Shown: positions 1-9,444, counted from the stretch's first letter. The stretch: 64,000 nt of DNA from Peptostreptococcus stomatis DSM 17678 (GCF_000147675.1 NZ_ADGQ01000071.1:1-64000); one strand, 5' to 3'. Program-made: numbers and translations. The notes: generated by a model not told the origin, from the sequence alone.

Positions 1-436
1 CTATCCAATCTTACTAGTTAAGAAGAACCTTGTACCAGACCAGGTTGTAAGGGCTATCAAGGACCTAGAAATCAAGAAGACTTATATAGCAGGTGGAACT
101 AACACAATATCTAAGTCTACAGAGGCCAAGCTTCCAGGCGTTTTAGAAAGAATGGCAGGTAAGGACAGGTATGAAACATCAGTAGCCATAGCCAAGTCTA
201 AGTTTAAGGATAGCAGAGAGGCCTTTATAGCATCAGGTGAAGAATTCGCAGATGCCCTAGTTATCTCACCAGTATCTGGTAAGTATAATAGGCCAACATT
301 ACTTGCATCAAGAAACAAGAAGACTAATGCTGTAGTTAAGAAGTATATAGAAGAGTCTTACTTGACTAGCATTACAGCTATAGGTGGAGAAAAGTACCTA
401 CCAAATAGTATAATGTTAGATTTAGTCGGTAAGTAG
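1..436 (+). CDS. C-terminal part of a cell-wall-binding repeat 2 (CWB2) surface protein, 5' truncated by window edge
   Basis: An open frame enters from the left edge (first full codon at base 2) and stops at 434-436, giving about 144 residues. It contains CWB2-repeat signatures: AGKDRYETSVAIAK, a repeat-internal FADALVISPVSG, and the closing ITAIGGEKYLPNSI type motif. CWB2 repeats (Pfam PF04122) attach clostridial proteins non-covalently to anionic wall polymers. The missing N-terminus would hold a signal peptide and any effector domain, so the specific function cannot be read. A bidirectional terminator follows. A second CWB2 protein lies at 55434-56495. Confidence 0.85.
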   Translation, partial: YPILLVKKNLVPDQVVRAIKDLEIKKTYIAGGTNTISKSTEAKLPGVLERMAGKDRYETSVAIAKSKFKDSREAFIASGEEFADALVISPVSGKYNRPTLLASRNKKTNAVVKKYIEESYLTSITAIGGEKYLPNSIMLDLVGK

Positions 437-489
437 AAAATTAAATAATAAATATTATAGAAAACATGATATAAAGACAATATAAAAAG

Positions 490-520
490 CTCTCCGGGGA
501 ATTTCCCTGGAGAGTCTTTT
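490..520. terminator. Bidirectional intrinsic terminator
   Basis: An 11-bp stem (one G-T wobble) with a 3-base loop at 490-514 is followed by a T-rich run on the + strand. It is preceded by an A-run that becomes a T-run on the - strand. It sits between convergent genes, the CWB2 protein and the response regulator. Confidence 0.8.
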
Positions 521-607
521 ATATTGCATGCTTATTTTTTATAGAATCATTTTTATAAAGAGAAATTAGCCATTTGTTGGCCATATAGACGAGTCACTGG
601 GTTCAAC

Positions 608-1255
608 CTAGCTTTTAAGATAATAGATAGCCAATTGGGTCCTGTCTCTTAGGTCTAGTTTTACCAGGATAGAGGAAATATAGTTTCTTACAGTTCCTTC
701 ACTTAGGTAGAGTTTACCCGCTATTTCCTTGTTGCTGAGACCATCAGCTATAAGTTCCAGGACATCTATTTCCCTTTCGCTTAGGACCTTAGTTAGGTTT
801 TCTTTTTTGCCTTTTATAGATGATCCTTCAGTATCCTCATCAACTTCCTTGGCAGCAAGGCTAAGACTATCAAAGACCTTATTTCCAAATACATTTTGTC
901 CTGCAAAGGCAGCCCTGATGGCAGGGCAGATATTTTCAAAGTCATCCTTTAGGATGTAGCCAGAGCTACCATATTTTATAGAGTCCTTGATATATTCCTG
1001 GTCCAGGAAGGTAGTAAGGAAGATTATTTTAGCATGGGGATAGTCTATTTTTATGTATTTTAGGGCATCGATACCGGTCTTGTCACCTATTCTGATATCA
1101 AATAGACAGATATCGGGCTTGTGTTCCTTGTACTTATTGATGGCATCATCATAATTATGGCCTATATCAACCACTTCCATATCACTTTCCGACTCTATGA
1201 TGGTCTTAAGGGCGAAGCATATCATCTTATCATCATCTATTACTAGTATTCTCAT
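608..1255 (-). CDS. NarL/DegU-family response regulator
   Basis: About 215 residues: an N-terminal receiver domain (acidic IDDDK pocket near residues 7-11, phospho-acceptor Asp near 53-54 in CLFDIRIGD, conserved Lys in GYILKDD) and a C-terminal LuxR-type helix-turn-helix beginning LSEREIDVLELIADGLSNKE. Two ATG codons are adjacent (1258 and 1255); the second has better spacing to the AAAGGTG ribosome site. It lies 132 bases downstream of the histidine kinase on the same strand and is probably cotranscribed with it. By context it likely regulates the divergent ABC exporter genes at 2809-5973, as LnrK does for lnrLMN in Bacillus subtilis; that target is inference. Confidence 0.92.
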   Translation of the reverse strand: MRILVIDDDKMICFALKTIIESESDMEVVDIGHNYDDAINKYKEHKPDICLFDIRIGDKTGIDALKYIKIDYPHAKIIFLTTFLDQEYIKDSIKYGSSGYILKDDFENICPAIRAAFAGQNVFGNKVFDSLSLAAKEVDEDTEGSSIKGKKENLTKVLSEREIDVLELIADGLSNKEIAGKLYLSEGTVRNYISSILVKLDLRDRTQLAIYYLKS

Positions 1256-1387
1256 CATATCACCTTTCTATTTCCTAATTAAATCTATTATTATAATCTA
1301 TAAATCGAATCCTCAAATATAGTATATAAATCTAATCTGCAAGTATTACCTATTAAATAAGACTATAATTATGTTTATAAATCCAGC

Positions 1388-2533
1388 CTATACATCTAGA
1401 TGTGAATCCTGACTAATGTTCTTACCTATAGTGGCAAATATCCTGAAACCATCCTCTGTAGATATTTCTACCTTACCACCCAGGTCTTCTATCCTCTTGC
1501 TGATAGAGAAGATTCCCATACCACTATCCTTACTAGGAAGCTTAGTACCGTTGTCACTAATCTTTAGATAGCAAGCAGTCTTCATTTCTACCAGGGTTAT
1601 ATTTACAAGGCTAGCATTAGAGTGCTTGCTAACATTTGTTAGGGCTTCCTTGATAATATATAAGATGGAGTACTTGAAGGCCATATCAAAGTCACTAGTT
1701 AGACCATATGAGAAGTTAATCCTACAGAAGGTAAATTCATCTATTAGCTTGTCTATTTCAGCTTTCAAATTAATGGATTCGCTTTGGAGGTTATGGAGAC
1801 TCCTTCTTACTTCAGTCATACCTTCGGATAGGGTGTTCTTGATTTCATTAAGGGCATCTTTCTTGACAGGGTCTTTTTCCACGACCATCATGGCCCCAAG
1901 TTGTAGGATAGCCCTTGAGGTCAAGTGGCCCAGGCCATCGTGGATATCCCTAGAAATCCTGTTTCTTTCACTCAGGATGGCATTTTCTATCCTGTTATTT
2001 TGGTCAATACTAAGGGACTGGTAGAGCTTTTCTAACTTGTATCTTTCACCCTTAGACCTATGGTAGTAGCTATAGTACTTATTTTCCAGGTCTAAAATAT
2101 TTACACTATACTTGCCTATGATATACACTAGTCCGCTGATACCTAGGAGAATTACTATATCAGTAGGGGCTAGAGAAGCAAATGGGCCAAGTATAGGTAT
2201 GGAGACTAGTAGTAATACCTCTTCCAAGGACATCCTTGGCCTATCTATAGAAAAGTATAGGATTAGGGGTATGTATACCAGGCTGTACCTTAAGTCCAGA
2301 TAGGATGGGATGATCTTAGCTGCATCTAGACCTACAAGTAAGACTAGACAAATATTTACAAGGGCAACCATGTGGTCATACTTGAAAATTATAGTAGAAA
2401 GGGCTAGAATTAAGCCTACACAGATAGGAATTATTATATAGACATCAGTTGCCGACCTAAGAGATATAGAAAGGCAACTTATAAACACAAGCAGGCCTAT
2501 AAAATTTGTCTTTATCCTATATTTTTGATACAT
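1388..2533 (-). CDS. Sensor histidine kinase, HisKA_3/NarX-DegS type, with multi-pass N-terminus
   Basis: 381 residues. Roughly the first 145 residues are a series of hydrophobic segments (about five or six membrane helices) with no sizeable extracellular domain. A cytoplasmic linker follows, then a HisKA_3 dimerisation box with the phospho-His at about residue 198 (SRDIHDGLGH) and a HATPase_c domain with DNGTKLPSKDSGMGI. This kind of kinase, with only membrane helices as the sensor, is typical of systems that detect membrane-active compounds. It is first in the operon with the response regulator. Its start has a GAGGGG ribosome site. The ABC exporter is divergently transcribed across a 275-bp intergenic region. 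Confidence 0.9.
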   Translation of the reverse strand: MYQKYRIKTNFIGLLVFISCLSISLRSATDVYIIIPICVGLILALSTIIFKYDHMVALVNICLVLLVGLDAAKIIPSYLDLRYSLVYIPLILYFSIDRPRMSLEEVLLLVSIPILGPFASLAPTDIVILLGISGLVYIIGKYSVNILDLENKYYSYYHRSKGERYKLEKLYQSLSIDQNNRIENAILSERNRISRDIHDGLGHLTSRAILQLGAMMVVEKDPVKKDALNEIKNTLSEGMTEVRRSLHNLQSESINLKAEIDKLIDEFTFCRINFSYGLTSDFDMAFKYSILYIIKEALTNVSKHSNASLVNITLVEMKTACYLKISDNGTKLPSKDSGMGIFSISKRIEDLGGKVEISTEDGFRIFATIGKNISQDSHLDV

Positions 2534-2707
2534 ACCTATCCCCCTCAGTTAAATATACTTATTTACTAGAATACCATACAAATATTCATAACATAATTAT
2601 ATCAAAAAAAGAATGATAGGGGGGCTTTTAATGGAGAAAGTATAGATAATGACAAATGTAATATAGGATTATGACGGTGAGCACTAAAAAAATACGTAAA
2701 GATATGT

Positions 2708-2723
2708 TAGTATATCAATACTA
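2708..2723. promoter_or_regulatory. Inverted repeat between the two-component system and the ABC operon
   Basis: TAGTAT-atca-ATACTA is a perfect 6+6 inverted repeat about 85 bases upstream of the ABC ATPase start, in the divergent intergenic region. Position and symmetry fit an operator for the neighbouring response regulator. No direct evidence links them. Confidence 0.35.
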
Positions 2724-2808
2724 GTTAAAAGTTTTATGAATAGGTTAAAAGAAAATGGTAAAAGCGAATATGACAATATGAAGATAAATAAATAGAGGAG
2801 GAAATATT

Positions 2809-3741
2809 ATGTTAGAGGTTAAGAATGTATTAAAAAGATATGATGATTTGGTTGCCCTAGACAACCTTAGCTTGGATATAAAGAAGGGAGAGGTTTTTGG
2901 TCTATTGGGACCCAATGGTTCAGGTAAAACTACCCTTATAAATTGTATCTTATCTTTGAGTAAGTTTGAAAAGGGTGATATAAAAATATTCGACCAGCCT
3001 ATGTCTGCGGATCGTTACGGTTTAAAGGCTAAAATAGGCTATGTTCCTCAGGAAATAGCTGTCTTTGATGAATTAAGTGTCTATGATAATATAGATTTTT
3101 TCTGTGGTCTTTATATCCAGGACAGGGCTACTAGGAAGCAGTATGTAGAGGATGCCATAGAATTTGTTGGTCTAAATGACTTTAGGAAATTTGTACCTAA
3201 GAAGCTAAGTGGAGGACTAAAGAGGAGACTAAATTTAGCTTGTGGTTTGGCCCACAAACCTGAGCTTTTAATCCTAGATGAGCCTACAGTTGCAGTGGAC
3301 CCCCAGAGTAGAAATGCGATCCTAGAGGGGATAATGGACCTTAACAATAAGGGTATGACAGTAATATATACATCCCACTACATGGATGAAGTAGAGCAGA
3401 TTTGTACAAGAATTTCAATAATAGACAAGGGTAAGCTACTGGCAACAGGGGACAAGTATGAGCTTAAGAAGCTAGTTGGTCTAACAGATACCCTAATACT
3501 AAAGGACATAGATATGAAGAACCTAGACCTAAGTCAGTTAGAAAGTATTGAGGGCTTAGGAAAGATAAGCCTAGAGGGGTCTAATCTAAGCATTGGTATC
3601 CAAGATAACCTGGCTATGACACATATCTTTGCCTACCTTGAAAATAATGATATCTTCTTTAAGGGTATGGATATAATTTCCCCTAGTCTTAACGATGTAT
3701 TCTTGGAGATAACTGGCAAGCAGTTAAGAGACGACCTATAA
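2809..3741 (+). CDS. ABC-2 transporter ATP-binding protein, drug-resistance (DRA) type
   Basis: 310 residues. Walker A is GPNGSGKTT near residue 38, the Q-loop follows (VPQE), the signature is LSGGLKRRLNLA and Walker B is LLILDEPTVAVDP, with the switch His in YTSHYMDE. A C-terminal extension of about 90 residues is typical of DRA-family exporter ATPases. A strong GAGGAGG ribosome site precedes the ATG. It is followed after 14 bases by two permeases. The gene order, together with the adjacent NarL-type two-component system, resembles lnrLMN (linearmycin exporter). The substrate here is unproven; a polyene or other membrane-active amphiphile is a reasonable inference. Confidence 0.93.
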   Translation: MLEVKNVLKRYDDLVALDNLSLDIKKGEVFGLLGPNGSGKTTLINCILSLSKFEKGDIKIFDQPMSADRYGLKAKIGYVPQEIAVFDELSVYDNIDFFCGLYIQDRATRKQYVEDAIEFVGLNDFRKFVPKKLSGGLKRRLNLACGLAHKPELLILDEPTVAVDPQSRNAILEGIMDLNNKGMTVIYTSHYMDEVEQICTRISIIDKGKLLATGDKYELKKLVGLTDTLILKDIDMKNLDLSQLESIEGLGKISLEGSNLSIGIQDNLAMTHIFAYLENNDIFFKGMDIISPSLNDVFLEITGKQLRDDL

Positions 3742-3755
3742 GGAGGGATAAGTAT

Positions 3756-4874
3756 ATGTTTGGATTTTTATTTAAATATGTTATAAAGCGTGCAATTTTA
3801 AACAAGGAATCCCTTTTTTGGGTCTTGATATTCCCATTTTTCCTATCAACCATATTCGGTATAGTTTTTACTAGAATGGATAATAATACTGAACTCTCAC
3901 CAATACCAATCATGGTAGAGGACAGGGCCTATAAGGAAATTCTCAACCAAATAGACCTGGACGACAAGAAAATTTTTGACATAAAAGACTACAAAAACCC
4001 TGACCAGGCCCTAGAGTCTGGCAAGGTAGAGGCAGTAATTAATGGTGACCTTAGGAAGCCTCAATTAGTTATAAAGAATGATACTGTAAATACAGCCATT
4101 GTCCATGGTGTAGTATCACAAATCAACCACATGGGTCTATCAGTTGGTCAACTTATGAAAAACCCTGAAAATAGGTCAAAGATAGAAGCTATATTAAAAG
4201 ACTTAAGGGGAAATAATGATTTCGAAATTGAAAATGACCTTAATCTTAAAAATAAGTCTGGTATTACTATATATATTTACTCCCTATTAGCTATGATATG
4301 CCTGGGGGCATCTACATTTGGTGTAGCAACAGTAGAAGGCTTAAGATTAGATTCAGATATGGATACTTCAAAGAGACTTGGAGCATCACCAATACCAAGG
4401 ATCAAGCACCTGATTGCCGATTTTGCAGGCTACCTTGTAATTACCAGCCTAAATACTATCCTATTGTATATCTATATCAGGTATGTCATGAACACCGACT
4501 TTGCTGGTAGCCAGGCCCAGATAATATTTGGCTTATTGATTGGTAATGTAATGGCCATGGCAATGGGTATGTTTATAGCCCTATCTACAAGGATGGGGAC
4601 TAATGCAAAGTTTGGTCTTAGTGCAGGTATATATGTATTTTCTACATTCTTAGCTGGTATGATGAATCCTAGTGTGGCCGGCTATATAAGCAATAACATA
4701 CCTGTATTAAACTATATAAACCCAGCGACTGTCTTGACTAGGATGTTTACAGCCCTATACCTATCAGATAATAGGGTGTACGCCTATTCACTTTTAAATA
4801 TAGGACTTATAAGCATAGCCCTATTTGCTGGAGGTTATATATTTGCAAGGAGGAACTCATATGACAGTATTTAA
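3756..4874 (+). CDS. ABC-2 type permease (first subunit)
   Basis: 372 residues with an N-terminal membrane helix after FKYVIKRAILNKES, a long soluble region (about residues 50-165), then about five membrane helices to the C-terminus. This is the layout of ABC2_membrane_3/LnrM-type permeases. The soluble region contains an ALESGKVEAVINGD segment like that of other family members. The last 14 bases overlap the start of the next permease, implying translational coupling. With the ATPase and second permease it should form a heteromeric exporter in the cytoplasmic membrane. Confidence 0.88.
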   Translation: MFGFLFKYVIKRAILNKESLFWVLIFPFFLSTIFGIVFTRMDNNTELSPIPIMVEDRAYKEILNQIDLDDKKIFDIKDYKNPDQALESGKVEAVINGDLRKPQLVIKNDTVNTAIVHGVVSQINHMGLSVGQLMKNPENRSKIEAILKDLRGNNDFEIENDLNLKNKSGITIYIYSLLAMICLGASTFGVATVEGLRLDSDMDTSKRLGASPIPRIKHLIADFAGYLVITSLNTILLYIYIRYVMNTDFAGSQAQIIFGLLIGNVMAMAMGMFIALSTRMGTNAKFGLSAGIYVFSTFLAGMMNPSVAGYISNNIPVLNYINPATVLTRMFTALYLSDNRVYAYSLLNIGLISIALFAGGYIFARRNSYDSI

Positions 4875-5973
4875 TACATATTTTAAAATAATGAAAAAAA
4901 ATGCGAGAATGATGTTTATATATATTGCAATTTTTGTTGCTATGGCCATAGGGATAGCAGCATCAGGAGACCAGGATGTAAAGACAGATATAAATTCCAA
5001 CATCAGAATCAGTGTTATAAATATGGATCATGATAACCAGAGAAGTCAAGGCCTAAAGGACTATCTAGAGTCAAATTTTAAGCCAATTAAGATTATGTCT
5101 GATGATAGGTCAATAAGAGAAAACCTATTGTCATCATATGTAGACTATGTGCTTAAGATAGGCAAGGACGGAAAACTTAAGTACTATGTAAGCAAAGACC
5201 AGGGTAAGTCCTTTATGGTCAACCAAAAGGCTATGGAATATTTAAAGACCTACGACCTTATGGACAAGTACAGGTTTGAGGGTATGGCCAAGCCAGAAGA
5301 AATACTTAAAGAAAAGATAGAGGTTAGCTATATCGGCCAGTCAAGGGCTAAAAGGGATATAAAACAAAACATGTATGCCTACTACAATGTCAGCTCCTAC
5401 GTGGTATTTATAATCCTAATGCTAGGTGCATTTACAGGCCAGTATAGCTTTAACTCAAAAAAGATAAGTGACAGGATTAGGGTGTCGAAGGTTTCTCCAA
5501 GAAAGATTAGCTTGAATGTATTTTATAGCTCACTTTCCTTTGTAGCCCTTGTTTGGGCCATATTCTTTGTTACAGCACTGGCATCCTTTAGGACAAATAT
5601 GTTCACATCCTATGGAAGGGACTTTGTTTTTGCTAGTATCCTATACTTGCTGCCAACATCAGCCATGGCCTTCCTATTTGCCAATGTAACAAAAAGCCCT
5701 GCTGTAAATAACGGTCTTTCCAATATGCTGGGTCTCCTGTTTTCGTTTGTATCAGGTATATTTATACCACTCAAATATATACCTTCATATATTGAAATGT
5801 TGGCCATAGTATCGCCTATGTACTGGAATAACAAAATATATTCAGCCATATTAGATTCATCTTCTAGTAGTAAGGGTATAATGGTATATGTATTTATACA
5901 AATATTGATAGGTCTTGCTTGCCTATTTGTAGGCCTAGTCCTAAAGAATAAAAATGTGGAAAGTAAGGCTTAA
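4861..5973 (+). CDS. ABC-2 type permease (second subunit)
   Basis: 370 residues from the ATG at 4861, chosen because an AAGGAGG site lies at 4847-4853; the frame is open further upstream but without a better start. It has the same architecture as the preceding permease: one N-terminal helix (FIYIAIFVAMAIGIAAS), a soluble domain, then five or so C-terminal helices. It overlaps the upstream gene by 14 bases. It corresponds to the LnrN position in lnrLMN-like operons. No clear terminator was seen directly after it; the next operon has its own promoter at 6123-6151. Confidence 0.88.
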   Translation: MTVFNTYFKIMKKNARMMFIYIAIFVAMAIGIAASGDQDVKTDINSNIRISVINMDHDNQRSQGLKDYLESNFKPIKIMSDDRSIRENLLSSYVDYVLKIGKDGKLKYYVSKDQGKSFMVNQKAMEYLKTYDLMDKYRFEGMAKPEEILKEKIEVSYIGQSRAKRDIKQNMYAYYNVSSYVVFIILMLGAFTGQYSFNSKKISDRIRVSKVSPRKISLNVFYSSLSFVALVWAIFFVTALASFRTNMFTSYGRDFVFASILYLLPTSAMAFLFANVTKSPAVNNGLSNMLGLLFSFVSGIFIPLKYIPSYIEMLAIVSPMYWNNKIYSAILDSSSSSKGIMVYVFIQILIGLACLFVGLVLKNKNVESKA

Positions 5974-6005
5974 TAGTGGTATAATTAAGGCAAGTGAAAT
6001 ATATA

Positions 6006-6021
6006 AACAATATCAATTGTT
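6006..6021. promoter_or_regulatory. Inverted repeat upstream of the fez-like operon
   Basis: AACAAT-atca-ATTGTT is a perfect 6+6 inverted repeat about 100 bases upstream of the candidate promoter. It does not match a Fur box well. It may be an operator or chance. Confidence 0.25.
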
Positions 6022-6122
6022 CAGTGATGACGACTGAATAAAACCAAGGTCCTGCTTAGAATATAAATTACTAATTGAGAATAAAGAGTATTGAAAAATC
6101 AATAAAAAAATTAAAAATACCC

Positions 6123-6151
6123 TTGCAATTGATAACTAAAGATGGTATAGT
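6123..6151 (+). promoter_or_regulatory. Sigma-A-type promoter of the HMA-like/P-type ATPase operon
   Basis: TTGCAA and TATAGT are separated by 17 bp, about 78 bases upstream of the first start codon. A TGATAA half-site lies in the spacer (6131-6135 region) and could be part of an iron-responsive operator, but the second half is poor. Confidence 0.55.
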
Positions 6152-6228
6152 AATAGCATCGTTAAAATAGATATCAAGAGTTATGCAGAATTATGTGACT
6201 TATATAAAGGTAAAATGGAGGTAGACAT

Positions 6229-6825
6229 ATGTTACTAGGTAGGAGACGTGCTTTATGGGTAAGTGCTTTACTAATAATGAATGCGTTCAACAGGAAGAAC
6301 AGGGACAAGGATATGGCTGGTGGAAATGATGGAAATAACCTAAAATTACCATCTTTCAAAAATGCCCTGGAAGTCAAGAGTTCTATACCAGGCAGGGTTA
6401 GGTTTTATGCCCCTGTATTGGTAGGAAATATTGAAGTAGCCAACCACTTTGTTGACCAGATAAGCAAGATAGAAGTTATCAAGTCTTGCAGGGTTAACAC
6501 GCTTACAGGAACTATAGTAATGGAGTATGACCATCAGCAGTTAGACCCACAGACACTAGAGGGTGCAGTTATCAAACTTCTTGGTGTGGACAGGTCAATT
6601 GATGAAGGCAGGGTTTCTGAAGTTAAGAAGTTTTCTGAAAAAGTATTCGCAGCAGTTAACAATGGTTTATATGATTTCACGAATGGACTATTAGATGTAA
6701 AGTCTTTGGCGAGTTTGTCACTTTTGGTGGCAGCTATATTTGACCGTAGACGTTATGGTGGAGGTAGGATGCCTGGATACCCTACACTATGTTGGTGGAG
6801 TACGAGGCTGTTCTTACAAAAGTAA
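6229..6825 (+). CDS. HMA_2-like protein with terminal hydrophobic segments, first gene of a ferrosome-type operon
   Basis: 198 residues. A short hydrophobic N-terminal stretch is followed by a charged linker and a ferredoxin-like heavy-metal-associated (HMA_2-type) domain at about residues 47-125. The domain carries the PGRVRF signature instead of the metal-binding CxxC. A second hydrophobic segment lies near residues 165-178, and the tail is short and Gly/Arg/Trp-rich. A GGAGG site precedes the ATG. It is followed within 12 bases by another HMA-like gene and then by the P-type ATPase. The family is found beside P1B-6 ATPases of ferrosome loci. A direct role in binding iron or shaping the organelle membrane is inference. 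Confidence 0.7.
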   Translation: MLLGRRRALWVSALLIMNAFNRKNRDKDMAGGNDGNNLKLPSFKNALEVKSSIPGRVRFYAPVLVGNIEVANHFVDQISKIEVIKSCRVNTLTGTIVMEYDHQQLDPQTLEGAVIKLLGVDRSIDEGRVSEVKKFSEKVFAAVNNGLYDFTNGLLDVKSLASLSLLVAAIFDRRRYGGGRMPGYPTLCWWSTRLFLQK

Positions 6826-6837
6826 TAGGAGGTAGTA

Positions 6838-7215
6838 ATGTTTAATTTTAAAGCATCTATTCTAAGTATGCTTTTCAAGTTCGAGGTTGTATCAGACATT
6901 CCAGGACGATTGAGAATAAAGGTAAACAACTATAAGAAGATACCAAAAGATGCCGTAAACTTCCAGAGCCAGGCTATGGAGGCTGTGAAGAGGCTTGATG
7001 GTGTTAAAACAGTAAAGTTTAACTTTGTTATTGGTACAGTTCTGATAGAGTATGATACTGATAAGGTTGATTCAAAGACCGTAGTTAATTGGTTAAATAC
7101 GATTAAGAAGTTGGCCCTGGACAATATGAATTTGATAAACAGTTTAGAAGGCAAGGATGAAGAAGAAGTTATAGATATACTATTTAACATCCTAGACACC
7201 AATGCATCTAAATAA
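6838..7215 (+). CDS. Small HMA_2-like protein without CxxC
   Basis: 125 residues, almost entirely one HMA_2-like fold: VVSDIPGRLRIKV at the position of the usual metal loop, and VIGTVLIEYD as the closing strand. The last 40 residues are a charged helix. No membrane segment is evident, so it is probably cytoplasmic or attached to the ATPase. It is spaced 12 bases from the upstream gene with a good AGGAGG-like site, so is cotranscribed. Its single-domain form suggests an accessory adaptor that docks on the homologous N-terminal domain of the ATPase; that is inference. Confidence 0.7.
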   Translation: MFNFKASILSMLFKFEVVSDIPGRLRIKVNNYKKIPKDAVNFQSQAMEAVKRLDGVKTVKFNFVIGTVLIEYDTDKVDSKTVVNWLNTIKKLALDNMNLINSLEGKDEEEVIDILFNILDTNASK

Positions 7216-7232
7216 CGAAAGGAGTGGGTTAT

Positions 7233-9443
7233 TTGATTCAAATGGGTAATAGGACATTCTCTTTAAAGGGAAAGATTGTTTCGAATATAGAAGGACGTAT
7301 AAGGATTAAGTATTCAGGTTTGAAGTACATTCAGGACCTGTATTCTGACCTTATAGATGAGGTTGGATCCTTGTACTATGTTGAATATGTAGCTGTGAAT
7401 TCTGTTACAGAGACTGTCTTAATAAAGTATAATAATGATGCAAAGATTGATTCAGGGGAGATTGTAGAGACTGTAGACTATATAATGCAGAAGTTCTCCC
7501 TGGATATATATAAAAATTATATAGAAGCAAGAAATAATGAAATGAATAATAAGTATGATGGGGAAGAAATGTCATCAAGGAAGCTGATAGCCAGGTTATT
7601 GGTAAATGGTAGCGTAATATTGGCTACTAGGTTCTTAGGTGGGGCAAATAGTCCACTGATAAACCAACCTAGGTATGATAAGTTTACTACCTTGCCAGCT
7701 ATTACGAGTTTGGCACTGACATCTCCATTGTTTAGGTCTGCCTGGGATGGTATGGTTGAGGACAAGAGGCCAAATGCAGATGCCTTGACAATTATGTCAA
7801 TAGTAGCCAGTCTAATGTTGGGTAACAGCATATCTGCCTTGACTATCATAGCCTTGTCAGATATAGCAGAATTTATGACAGCCTATACGGTTGAGCGTAC
7901 TAGAAACTCCATTAAGAACCTTTTGAGTGTTGAACAGGATACAACTTGGAAAGTTCTTGAAGATGGAAGCCTAGAGAAGTGTGGTGTAGACAAGCTAGTC
8001 AAGGAAGACCTGGTAGTTACTCATACAGGTGAAAAGATTTGTGTCGATGGTGAAGTAATAGACGGTGAAGCCATAGTCGACCTTAGTTCTGTATCTGGTG
8101 AATATATGCCGGTTATCAAGAAAAAGGGAGACAAGGTCTTCGCAGGAGGTCTGATTAAAAATGGTACTATAACAGTTAAGGCTGAAAAAGTAGGGGATGA
8201 TACTGTAATTTCCAGGATTATAGACTTGGTTGAAAATAGTGCAACCCAGCAGGCTCCAATACAGAAGTATGCTGACAAGTTCTCTAATTACCTGGTACCA
8301 TTGAACCTATTACTTTGTGGTGTGGTTTATGCTGCAACTAGGTCGACAACTAAGGCCTTGAATATGTTGGTTATAGACTACTCATGTGGTATCAAGCTTT
8401 CGACAGCAACAGCCTTTTCAGCATCTATCAATACATCAGTTAAGAATGGTGTCTTGATAAAGGGTGGTGCCTTTATAGAACAGTTGAGTATGACTGACAC
8501 AGTTGTATTCGACAAGACAGGTACTATTACAGAAGGTAAGCCTAGGATAAGGGACATTTATATAGAAGAAGGAAGTAGCTATACAGAAAAAGACCTGGTT
8601 AGCTATGCCTGTGCAGCAGAAGAAACTTCATCTCACCCACTATCATACTGTGTACTAGAATATGGTAAGCTTTTGGGTGTACAGATTCCTAAGCATGGTC
8701 CTATAGAGACCGTAGTAGCCAGGGGTACATCTACAGAGGTCGATGGTAAGCTGGTACGTGCGGGTAACCTTAAGTTTATGACAGAGAATGGCATAGAGCC
8801 ATCTAGTCAGGCTATAGAATTTGCTATGGGTTCTACTCCAATCTTTGTATCATATGGGGATGAATTTATAGGTGTTCTAGGAGCATTTGACAAGCCTAGA
8901 AAAAATATAAAGAGAGCTATCAATATGATGCGTTCTAATGGTATAAATGAAGTTGTTATCTTGACTGGTGACATGGGCAAGCAGGCCCAGGAAGTAGCAG
9001 CCAAGGTAAATGCAGATAGCTTTAGGGCAGAGCTTTTACCAGAAGACAAGGCCAATGAAATATTAAAAATGAAGTCAGAGGGTACAGGTGTTATAATGGT
9101 TGGAGATGGTATCAATGACGCTCCGGCCCTATCATATGCCAATGTAGGTATATCATTAGGTAGCAAGTCTACTGATGTGGCTATGGAGACATCTGACCTG
9201 GTAATACATTCAGATGACCCTATAATGATTCCGAGGGTTATTGACCTATCTCACAAGACTATGGAGATAGTAAAACAGAACTTTGCCCTGGTAGCAGGTA
9301 TAAATACTGTGGGTCTAGTTCTGGGAGCAACCAGCAACATATCTGTATTCTGGAGTGCTGTAATGCACAATATGAGTACAATTTTGGTAGTTGGTAACTC
9401 ATGTAGATTATTGTTCCACAAGTCTTTAAGAGGAGGAATGTAA
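7233..9443 (+). CDS. fezB: P1B-type metal-transporting ATPase with N-terminal HMA_2 domain and SCG transmembrane motif (FezB-like)
   Basis: About 736 residues. An N-terminal HMA-like domain (EGRIRIKY in place of CxxC) leads into a P1B ATPase core. The conserved membrane motif reads DYSCGIKLSTA, so the usual CPC is Ser-Cys-Gly near residues 384-386. The phosphorylated Asp is about residue 427 (FDKTGTITEGK), HP is in the SSHPLSY motif, and the hinge is GDGINDAPAL. Ser-Cys motifs without the Cys-Pro-Cys proline mark the P1B-6 subgroup, which includes FezB of ferrosomes. Expected job: moving iron into a membrane-bounded storage compartment. The start is uncertain: TTG 7233 has GAAAGGAG 8 bases upstream, while GTG 7224 overlaps that site. 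Gene symbol is by inference. Confidence 0.8.
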   Translation: MIQMGNRTFSLKGKIVSNIEGRIRIKYSGLKYIQDLYSDLIDEVGSLYYVEYVAVNSVTETVLIKYNNDAKIDSGEIVETVDYIMQKFSLDIYKNYIEARNNEMNNKYDGEEMSSRKLIARLLVNGSVILATRFLGGANSPLINQPRYDKFTTLPAITSLALTSPLFRSAWDGMVEDKRPNADALTIMSIVASLMLGNSISALTIIALSDIAEFMTAYTVERTRNSIKNLLSVEQDTTWKVLEDGSLEKCGVDKLVKEDLVVTHTGEKICVDGEVIDGEAIVDLSSVSGEYMPVIKKKGDKVFAGGLIKNGTITVKAEKVGDDTVISRIIDLVENSATQQAPIQKYADKFSNYLVPLNLLLCGVVYAATRSTTKALNMLVIDYSCGIKLSTATAFSASINTSVKNGVLIKGGAFIEQLSMTDTVVFDKTGTITEGKPRIRDIYIEEGSSYTEKDLVSYACAAEETSSHPLSYCVLEYGKLLGVQIPKHGPIETVVARGTSTEVDGKLVRAGNLKFMTENGIEPSSQAIEFAMGSTPIFVSYGDEFIGVLGAFDKPRKNIKRAINMMRSNGINEVVILTGDMGKQAQEVAAKVNADSFRAELLPEDKANEILKMKSEGTGVIMVGDGINDAPALSYANVGISLGSKSTDVAMETSDLVIHSDDPIMIPRVIDLSHKTMEIVKQNFALVAGINTVGLVLGATSNISVFWSAVMHNMSTILVVGNSCRLLFHKSLRGGM

Positions 9444-9444
9444 G

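Noticed and set aside
6129-6160. Fur box in the fez-like promoter
   Set aside because: Only one TGATAA half-site is good; the second half does not match the 7-1-7 inverted repeat well enough to annotate.
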